DNA of 64,000 nt from Ascarosepion bandense (Eukaryota > Mollusca > Cephalopoda > Sepiida > Sepiidae): assembly GCA_037127315.1 (NCBI GenBank), contig JBBBDQ010000231.1, positions 619,001 through 683,000 of the forward strand, read 5' to 3'. The notes below the pieces were generated by a model. The model saw nothing but the letters and a program-made list of their open reading frames with translations, made no database searches and had not been told where the DNA came from. Below, in pieces: positions 56,590 through 64,000 of this stretch (the first letter of the stretch is position 1; every line of letters begins with the position of its first letter). The translations under genes and the position numbers were made by a program.

Positions 56590-57320
56590 ATAATGCAAAA
56601 AACAAAAGAAGCAATTTACACAAAAGACAAAAGAAGAAAGTAACTCAAAAACCAAAGGCGAAAATAGTTCAAAAGACAAAAGAAGCAAGTAAAGCAAAAT
56701 CAAAAATGCAAGTAAAGCAAAATAAAAAAAACAAGTAAAGCAAAAGACAAAAGAAGCAAGTAACGCAAATAACAAAAGAAGCAAATAATTCAAAAGAATA
56801 AAGAAAAAAATAATGCAAAAAACAAAAGAAGCAAATAAAGCAAAAGACAAATGAAGCAAATAATTCAAAAGAATAAAGAAGCAAATAATGCAAAAAACAA
56901 AAAAGGCAATTAAGACAAAAAACAAAAAAGCAAGTAATGCAATGTGCAAAGAAGCAAGTAATGCAAATTACAAAACAAGCTAGTAACAAAAATGACGAGA
57001 AACAAGTAACGCAAAAGACAAAAGAAGAGAGTAACTAAAAGACAAAAGAAGCAATTAATGCAAAAGACAAAAGAAGAAAGTAACTAAAAAACAAAAGAAG
57101 CAACTAATGCAAAAGACAAAAGAAGAAAGTAACTAAAAAACAAAAGAAGCAACTAATGCAAAAGACAAAAGAAGAAAGTAACTAAAAAACAAAAGAAGCA
57201 ACTAATGCAAAAGACAAAAGAAGAAAGTAACTAAAAAACAAAAGAAGCAACTAATGCAAAAGACAAAAGAAGAAAGTAACTAAAAAACAAAAGAAGCAAG
57301 TAACTTTGAAAGTAACAAAA
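56590..57320. repeat. Purine-rich minisatellite (AAAGACAAAAGAAGCAA type)
   Basis: 56,590-57,000 is a diverged array of 20-25-base units. 57,010-57,310 is a cleaner 49-base unit (CAACTAATGCAAAAGACAAAAG, then AAGAAAGTAACTAAAAAAC) in about six copies. The plus strand is almost free of T and rich in A and G. The minus-strand Phe/Leu-rich frames are translations of it. Confidence 0.9.
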
Positions 57321-57560
57321 CAAAGAAAAAATAGGGATCCGCAATCGCTCATAACTTTAAATAATCTTCAAAAGGCATAGATGCAGTTTGCAAGCCATCT
57401 TTGTATTTGCTACGCTTACTTTTGTTTGAAACAAATCCACAAATCTGCGACACACAAAAATCAAACTCGCTACGAAGCTTTCAATTACTCCGTAGCTCTG
57501 GGGCTAGGGTTATTTACAATAAGAATAAAAGATTTTACATTGTAAACTTTATTTGGATAT
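57321..57560. other. No recognisable feature
   Basis: Short unique-looking stretch between minisatellite and LINE. Confidence 0.3.
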
Positions 57561-58375
57561 AATAACATAAGATATGCGGACGATACAGTACAGTACTGAT
57601 TGCGGACACGGAAAGGAAACTGCAAGATCTCATACAGAAAGTAGCAGTGGAGAGTGACAAGAAAGGACTACAAATAAACTTTAAGAAAACTGAGTGCATG
57701 GTCATCAGCAAAAGATACAACCCAAAATGCCAAATACAGGTAGGGGATAACAGAATCAAACAAGTCCAAGAATTTAAGTACCTAGGAAGTGTTCTAACAG
57801 GAGATGGAAAGTGCGACACGGAGATCCGAAGGCGAATTGGCATGGCAAAGGACGCGTTCCAGAAGATGAGCAAAATACTAACACACAGGAAGATCTCAAT
57901 AGAAACGAAGAAAAGAGTGCTAGACTGCTACGTGATGTCAGTTCTTCAATACGGCTGTAAATGCTGGACAATATCATCGAAAATGAGGACAAAACTGGAA
58001 GCGGCCGAAATGTGGTTCTACAGAAGGATGCTACGGATATCGTGGACTGAGCATACAAGCAACGACGAAGTATTAGAAAGAATGGCAACAAAAAGGAAAT
58101 TGATGCTGAGCATCAGGAAGAGACAACTGAAGTTCCTGGGACATGCAATGAGGAAGGAGAACCTGATACTGACTGGACAGATAGAAGGAAGGAGAGACAG
58201 AGGAAGGCAGCGGATAACATATTTGCAGGGTCTGATCAGGTGGATGACGGAACGGGGGTTGCCAGGAGCAACAGGAACAAACATACTAAGAGCCACAAGG
58301 GATAGGGAGACGTGGAGATCCATGATCGCCTACGTCCTGAAGGGACAGGGCACATAGAAGAAGAAGAATCATTTC
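57561..58375 (+). pseudogene. RTE-like LINE reverse transcriptase, C-terminal part (best copy)
   Basis: Begins at the catalytic RYADDT (YADD codons at 57,573-57,584). A direct duplication of ACAGT (57,585-57,594) shifts the frame right after it. Thereafter one frame of 236 codons is uninterrupted to the stop at 58,357: ESDKKGLQINFKKTE, FKYLGSVL, RRRIGMAKDAF, the YGCKCWTIS block, EMWFYRRMLRISW, IRKRQLKFLGH, the RRDRGRQRITYL tail and WRSMIAYVL. The 3' end is GGGCACATAGAAGAAGAAG. The truncation removes the endonuclease and most of RT. Preservation suggests a fairly recent insertion. Confidence 0.85.
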
Positions 58376-58394
58376 ATGGTATGAATTAGCCTAT

Positions 58395-58534
58395 ACGTTG
58401 GGAGGCATAAGAAGTGGTTTCATACCTTTTCCCAAAGCTTTTTGCTACACCTAAGTGATTATAAAGAACCAGTCTGGAATTGGAACTCGGTTATCCGATT
58501 TCCAGTTCCGACTCATTATCTATTAAACTATTCA
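58395..58534 (-). mobile_element. Diverged SINE family A head and partial body
   Basis: Minus strand: ATAGTTTAATAGATAATGAGTCGGAACTGGAAATCGGATAA-like head with a worn A box, B box GAGTTCCAATTCC, then TTTGGGAAAAGGTATGAAACC of the body. It begins within a few bases of the 3' end of the 5S-like segment. Confidence 0.65.
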
Positions 58535-58615
58535 AGCTTAGAGTACTTGGTATTCCCAACCGGTCACCCATGTAGATGCCTATAAACGATGTTTCAACGC
58601 GATATGACCGTAAAC
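58535..58615 (-). pseudogene. 5S rRNA-like segment with internal deletion, SINE head
   Basis: Minus strand: TTTACGGTCATATCGCGTTGAAACATCG (5S start), a deletion of about 33 bases covering the A box, then ATCTACATGGGTGACCGGTTGGGAATACCAAGTACTCTAAGC, which is the complete 5S 3' end including a TAAGC terminus. The SINE head follows at once on the same strand. Confidence 0.75.
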
Positions 58616-58621
58616 CGTCGG

Positions 58622-59345
58622 ATTAGTTTGTCAATCTGTGTTTGAAAACAATAGCAGGAAAACTGAAGGTCTGGTCATCAGCAAAAAGAAGACCCCAAAA
58701 TGCAAACTACAAATCGGAGAAACAAAAATAAAACAAGTAAAGAAATTTAAATACCTTGGAAGCGTTCTGACAGAGAATAGAAAATGTGACAGTGAGATCC
58801 GAAGAAGCATTGGCATGGGCAAGGACGCATTTTAAAAGCTAATCAGATAACTAAGAGACAGAAAAATCTCATAGGAAACAAAGAAAAAATTGCTGGACTG
58901 CTATGTGATATCGTTTCTTCTGTATGGAAGTGAATATTGTACAATCTCCTCAAGAATGAAGGAGAGGCTTGTGGCAGCAACGATGTTGTTCTACAGAAGG
59001 ATGATGAGGATGTCATGGACCGAACATGTGAGCAACGATGAGATGTTGGAGAGGAGGCGAACAAGAAGAAAACTCATAATTAACATCAGGAAGAGGCAGT
59101 TGAGATTCCTGGGACACGTAAAGAGGAAGGAGATCCTGGGGAAACTAATACTCCGAGGAAAAGAGAGATAGTAGAAAGCTGTGTGAGACAATTTTGATAG
59201 GCTTCAGCAAATGGATGGCAGAGTAAGGTTTGGGAGAGATACCAAGAGGTAAAATAGAGAGAGCGAAAAGAGACAGGGCCAAGTGGAAGTCCATGATCGC
59301 CAATGTCCTGAAGGAACATGGCACATAACGAAGAAGAAGCAGAAA
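58622..59345 (+). pseudogene. Second RTE-like LINE 3' half
   Basis: Starts equivalent to NNSRKTEGLVISKKKTPKC and continues FKYLGSVLTENRKC, RRSIGMGKDAF, YGSEYCTISSRMKE, FYRRMMRMSWTEHVSNDE and RKRQLRFLGH. It has stops and frameshifts in the tail, ending GGCACATAACGAAGAAGAAG. It differs from the copy 200 bases upstream, so it is an independent, older insertion. Confidence 0.8.
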
Positions 59346-59395
59346 AGGGTTGTCAATAATGAGCATCTAGAAATAAGCCTTAAAGTATTTTAATA

Positions 59396-59531
59396 ATAGT
59401 TATTTAACCCATAAGTGGAGGGAAGAGGCGGGTATTTGTGCGTAAGTGAATGCAAGGAATTTAACTGGAATTCGAACTCGGCTCACTAATTTCTCGTTCT
59501 GAGCCGATAACCACGGCTCCACAACGCTCAT
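59396..59531 (-). mobile_element. SINE family A, head half
   Basis: AACCCATAAGTGGAGGGAAG block, a deletion, then TGCGTAAGTGAATGCAAGGAA, B box GGAATTCGAACTCGG in reverse and a complete head to CAACGCTCAT. Confidence 0.8.
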
Positions 59532-59833
59532 TACTTGGCGGAAACATGAGTAAGGAAGAGGAGAAAATCAAATCAATGCATGAATGCATTCATACATAAT
59601 CTAACCAATTCATTTTTGTAAAAGATTTTGATCTGACGAGATAGACATTTTTTAGAAGAAAAATTAGTTTTATCATTATCTCTGCAAACTATTCACGAAA
59701 TAAATTATCACCAATAAATTTGTAAATTCTTCCAATTTATTTTCATTATGATACTCTGTTAAATTCTAACATTGAGTTCTAATCGGATTACGATCCTCCG
59801 TGAAATTTACCTTAAAAATTACCAAGGATACTA

Positions 59834-59894
<61 letters not shown>

Positions 59895-60527
59895 GGGGGG
59901 TGCACAAATTCTATTTTAGGCATGTCTGATTAAACAAATTACAAATATTATGTCTGCTTATTTTTAATAAAATCCATTCATCCGCATGGATAATCTTCTA
60001 TTAAAATTAGAAGCTGTGATAAAAGCGGCAATTGTTTTTATTTTCTATTCTTAAGTACTTTCAATCTCTTTCCGAGATCATCTTCAAGGGTGCAAGTAGT
60101 AGTAACAAAATAACCACAAAACTGTGTTGTTATATATTTATTGTAATTTTTTTCTTTCTACTTAAAATATACTTACCGTTGCTTAGAACGTGAAAATTAT
60201 CCACTATGGAATTTTTCGTGTTGTAATATCATGGTCATGCGTGTATTAACGTATGAAAAACTGTTCTTTTTCTTAAATATATTCTAAGACCAATACAGAC
60301 ATTATTTAGGGAAAAGATAAGAGAAAAAAACATCATAATTTTGCCCTAGGTAGAAAGAAATCAAGTCGAGCTCCAATTGGTAAGTCACACTACCAATTAA
60401 AGAAAATTAATTCGAAGCTTCGAAAAAGTATTTTTTGCCGGGGAGGGGCAATTCTAGTCAGCGACTATCTGAGCAGTATGAAAGTAAAAAAAAAGGAAGA
60501 ATACATTCAAATATATTAAGTCTGCAA
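59532..60527. other. (TA)n and a foldback relative; otherwise unassigned
   Basis: (TA)n 59,837-59,892 followed by a short G run. 59,925-60,110 is a single-arm relative of the foldback at 46.24-46.54 kb (GTCTGATTAAACAAATTAC...GGATAATCTT..., then CCGAGATCATCTTCAAGGG). Confidence 0.5.
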
Positions 60528-60825
60528 ATAATTTAACCCCAAGCAAAGTGAGACCAAAAATAATGAGCAGGGCGTTACAGTGAATGAACAAAACGGGTTG
60601 CTAGGGGTATTGAAGGATGGATAAAAGTGGAACGGGAGCCAATAAGACAGAAGATAGCAATTTACATATGTAAATTTTTGGAGATCAATTTCTTTAGCTA
60701 TCAGGTAAGCAAGTAAACAGAATGGAGTTCCACTGGCAGGAAGTGCGAGAAAAGAAACTGTTGTAGTAAAAGTAGCAGTTTATATTTAACTATTTCAACA
60801 GTAAAAGGGTAACTTGGTTACTATT
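60528..60825 (-). pseudogene. LINE 3' end relic
   Basis: AATTTAACCCCAAGCAAAGTGAG (worn 3' end), then GGAGTTCCACTGGCAGGAAGTGCGAG and CAGTAAAAGGGTAACTTGGTTACTA blocks as in the 49-52 kb copies. Confidence 0.65.
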
Positions 60826-61659
60826 GTTGAAACAGGAAAAACGAAACCGTATATCGCTATTGAAACCATAATTGACATTCATAATATAACCGGAATAAAA
60901 TGGAAGCAGTTATGCAAAGAGATATCTTCATCAGATTCTGTCGTAAGTACGTGTATATCATTCAAACTAGTGCAGAAAGAAAAATAAATAATGAAATATA
61001 CCTAGATAAATTCGGTGTATTTTCTACTAGAAGCATTATATTAGTGTCATTTCAAATCGAATGCGTGGATCCTCTGGGATAATTCGACTCCTCAGCAAAA
61101 CAAATACATTCACTAATAAATGAATATAACAAGAAAATAAGTAACCTAGATATATGCGTGTAAAATAGATAAAAAAGTGAAAAAAAAAAAGAAAGAATTT
61201 GGCGCCACTGTTCTGACATCGGAGAAAAGACGACGAAGTGGCCAAAATTCGTCTTTTATATATATTTGATATACTGTTCTGGTCACGGCAAAGGACACTG
61301 CGTGTTGCGTTTACAAATCTAGTTCAGAGAGAAATAAAAGATACATTTTTTTTACAATACTGTGAGTAAAATATAAATAATGTTAGCGAGTGTTTTCGAC
61401 GTTTTTCAAACCAGTCAAACAATTCATAAGAATACACACAAAAAGAACATGCAATAAATTTACGTTACATAGCGTATTTCTAATGCTTAAATGTGTATTT
61501 CTACTTGTTTAATGTATATTTCTAATATTTAAAAAAACATGTCCGATTAATATAATAAATTTAATTTTAATAGTGTTTAAAATGATATACTCATACTGTT
61601 GGTTCTAATCTCTGAAAATATCTGTTAAAAATCCACGCTCCCCATTCAATATATATATA
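60826..61659. other. No recognisable feature
   Basis: A 60-codon plus frame at 60,900 and a hydrophobic minus frame at 61,036-61,245 match nothing known to me. Confidence 0.3.
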
Positions 61660-62310
61660 TTTTTTAATCGAGTTTACCCCTACCAAAGCTGTAAATGCCA
61701 AAACAAAGAAGGGGTGTGGAAGAACTAGAAAACAGAAATATTACTGTGGAGCGAGAACAAAAGATGAGTAGACATTCAGCCAATAAATTAAGTGCTATAC
61801 GCGATACACGCTGAGCAGATCATGTCACGAAAGAGACATGAGTGACTGACTGGGCAGAAGAATTCCTCGCAGTAGGTTGCAATTGTTTTTTGCGGTCGAC
61901 TGGTGCCAACCAAGGCTATAGAACTCAGTCTGTTCTGTTATTTAACCCATAGATGGAGGGAAGAAATGGATTCATACTTTTCTCAATGTTATTTCCGCGT
62001 AAGTGCATGCAACGAATTCAGCTGGAATACGAACACGGCTCTCCGACTTCTTGTTCCGAGATGATATCCACAAAAATCACGTCAATTTTGCATTTATAGA
62101 TTTTGAAGATTAATGTTGGCTGGAAAACATGAAGCCGGAAAGGAGTTCAACAAGTGTGAAATGCGAGACAAAAAACTGTTAGCATTGAAATTACGGTTAT
62201 ATATAAGCATTTAAAATGTAAATTAGTGAGACGTGGTCGGCAGTTTAGTATTACGTTAAAATTCACAATTTTGGTGCAACAGCGAAGAGTTCATTCAAAG
62301 AATTACGATG
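61660..62310 (-). pseudogene. LINE 3' end relic, interrupted by a SINE
   Basis: The worn family 3' end (GAGTTTACCCCTACCAAAGC...) at 61,660-61,760; the C-terminal region (GGAGTTCAACAAGTGTGAAATGCGAG, TTAGTGAGACGTGGTCGGCA...) at 62,095-62,300. A SINE lies between. Confidence 0.6.
61778..62072 (-). mobile_element. SINE family A, near full length
   Basis: Tail at 61,783, hairpin CATGTCAC...GAGACATG with one mismatch, body complete, B box slightly worn (GGAATACGAACACGG in reverse), A box truncated. Confidence 0.85.
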
Positions 62311-62314
62311 AAAG

Positions 62315-62316
<2 letters not shown>

Positions 62317-62345
<29 letters not shown>
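62317..62345. repeat. (TA)n microsatellite
   Basis: About 14 TA units. Confidence 0.9.
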
Positions 62346-62347
<2 letters not shown>

Positions 62348-62994
62348 CATGCGGTGTAGATATAGAAGAATTCAAAGAAGTATCCTGTATATACAGTGGT
62401 AGGATAACTAACAGAGCTCTAAATATATATGTATATAAATTCATATAGAGCAAATAAAAGAAAAATTTAGGTAGACACGTTATTTCATGGTAAATCGGGG
62501 GTATGGGAATTTCAGGTGAACCATCATCAGCTTCCGTCTTTGTTGTACAGATGATTTTAAGCGAATCTGTAGATTCGCGTAAAATCTTCTGTACAATATA
62601 TATATCACGCAGAAAGAAAGAAAAATACTGGATTTTAAAATTAAATACATACAGGCTAGGGTTAAATAGGGACTTAGGAGTTTTGAATCTTTATAAATAT
62701 TTCAATAGCTAAACATTATTTAGATACACTTAAAAAATTTCTTTAAAACAACATTTAAAAGTATTATTAAAGATAGGTTTACGTTTACAAATATTAAAAA
62801 ATATGTCGCTTTCTGCGTCACGGGATGTAAACAATCTCTCGAACGAACGCTCCTCGCGAAAACGTTTCTAATTTAAATTTTAAAATCATTTGTTTCTGAT
62901 GAAAGGCCGAGGACTGTCTGAAATATCAAATATAATAATAGAGATAAATAAATACTGACAAAATTACATTTTTTAAACTTACAACTTTTTGGTA

Positions 62995-62995
<1 letters not shown>
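62346..62995. other. Unassigned; paired repeat around 62.87 and 63.11 kb
   Basis: TTGTTTCTGAT(G)AAAGG(C)CGAGGACTGTCTGAAATAT-like sequence at about 62,888-62,925 recurs at 63,118-63,152, each followed by AATAATA-AAATAAA-ACTG. This is a short direct duplication flanking (TA)n. Confidence 0.5.
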
Positions 62996-62998
<3 letters not shown>

Positions 62999-63041
<43 letters not shown>

Positions 63042-63224
63042 CATAGTGATGATCCACGTATACTGTCTTTATATGTATAGGAAAGAATATTAAAATGTTT
63101 TGAATTTAAACAAGTCTTGTTTCTGATAAAGGACCGAGGGCGGTCTGAAATATAAAATAGAATAATAAAAATAAACAAATACTGTCCAAAAATACATATT
63201 GAAATTCAAAACATTTTATTATTC

Positions 63225-63310
<86 letters not shown>
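62999..63310. repeat. Microsatellites (TA)n and (CT)n(TA)n
   Basis: (TA)n 62,999-63,040; (CT)n 63,231-63,258 directly followed by (TA)n to 63,310. Confidence 0.95.
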
Positions 63311-63315
<5 letters not shown>

Positions 63316-64000
63316 TAAAAAAGGATTAATTCAAAGATGTTGAATGGCCATTTCGATATGAAGATCCCCACGGGGGACGACACATCACCTCAGCAACAGA
63401 AAAAACCTTTCAGAAACTGGAGAAAAATTAGTCTACTTTTCCTTTTTAAATAGATTACAAAGAAATTAAAAAATAAATAATAAAATAAAATAAAATAAAA
63501 TAAAATAAAAACAAAAAAGGGAAAGAAAAAGAAAAAGAAAACGAAAAAGAAAAAGAAAAAGATAGAATAAAATCAAATAAATAAGAAAAGAAAAAAAATT
63601 GACATCGTCTGGGTTCGCAAAAAAAAGGGAGAATGTAACTAAAAATTAACAGACAGCCGTGTTAAATCGACGTCAGTTTAAGCAACACGGAAAAAAGGTG
63701 GTAAGAGAGATAAAAGAAGGAAGGGAGGGAAAAAGAAAGAAACTAAAGAAAAAATTTTTTTTTAAATATTACAGACGCTGGACAAATTCAAAAACCTAAT
63801 TTCCCCAAAACGTTGAAGTATTAGAAAAAGGCCTTTACTTAAAAAGGCATAATTATTAATAAAAGGGAATAAAAAGATATAGGATTTAAAATAAAATTAT
63901 TTTTAAAAAAATTAGGTCATTTGAAATTAAACTAAATAAAGACAACACTAGGTAAAAAAAAAAAAAATTATTACAATTATTATATACATACCTATAGAAG
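63311..64000. repeat. A-rich low-complexity tail with (AAAAT)n and (GAAAAA)n
   Basis: (TAAAA)n at about 63,478-63,510 and (AAAGAA)n at 63,520-63,572. No gene signal to the window end. Confidence 0.7.

Noticed and set aside
56485..56989. Two long minus-strand frames looking like multi-pass membrane proteins (Phe/Leu/Cys rich)
   Set aside because: Antisense of a purine-rich minisatellite; hydrophobicity is a consequence of T-rich codons.
57535..58323. Minus-strand frames of 101-112 codons
   Set aside because: Shadows of the plus-strand RTE reverse transcriptase.

Overview
This window reads as intergenic or intronic DNA from an AT-rich invertebrate genome. I favour a cephalopod mollusc (octopus-like). 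The grounds are the mix of abundant tRNA-derived SINEs, RTE-type and Jockey/CR1-type LINE fragments, Gypsy (Mag/K02A2.6-like) and Penelope-like elements, Tc1/mariner relics, and dozens of (TA)n, (CA)n and (CT)n microsatellites. That placement is an inference; no host gene is present to test it. I found no intact host protein-coding gene, no functional tRNA or rRNA gene and no CRISPR array. Nearly every open frame that makes sense is a decayed transposon fragment. The long runs of overlapping minus-strand frames at 24.5-27.9 kb are translations of a tandem repeat.

Layout. 0-17 kb: RTE tails, SINE family A copies (one carrying a 5S-rRNA-like head at 7.2-7.5 kb), LINE 3' ends, a dispersed CCCGGCGTTGCTCGGG-type repeat, and an IS630/mariner C-terminus at 15.2-15.8 kb. 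17-21 kb: a second dispersed repeat, a Penelope-like element with reverse transcriptase and GIY-YIG domains and repeated termini, a hammerhead-like motif, and a Tc1 remnant. 21.8-28.8 kb: a minus-strand Gypsy element (3' LTR start and polypurine tract, integrase, protease, gag, 5' LTR). Its leader between 5' LTR and gag has swollen to about 4.2 kb by two minisatellites. One of these is an array of about 31 copies of the tRNA-Ser primer-binding site itself. The other is a 69-bp minisatellite organised as two copies of a 1.58-kb higher-order unit. A third tandem array (142 bp) sits just outside the LTR.

29-44 kb: a solo LTR with perfect 5-bp target-site duplication inside a SINE; a five-unit heat-shock-element match next to a TATA box; a Gypsy LTR split by a 1.4-kb LINE; SINEs; a second family of (TA)n-bounded repeats in inverted pairs. 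44.6-48 kb: a Tc1 transposase relic with clustered terminal repeats, a foldback element and a mariner fragment. 48.4-55.6 kb: a second minus-strand Gypsy element whose gag-PR-RT-RNaseH-IN order is still collinear although four LINE pieces, an RTE fragment and SINEs have inserted into it. 56-64 kb: a purine-rich minisatellite, two RTE 3' halves separated by a second 5S-headed SINE, more LINE and SINE debris, then simple sequence.

The elements do not form a pathway; they record layered retrotransposition. The points most likely to be new are the primer-binding-site minisatellite in the Gypsy leader and the repeated 5S-tRNA SINE chimera.
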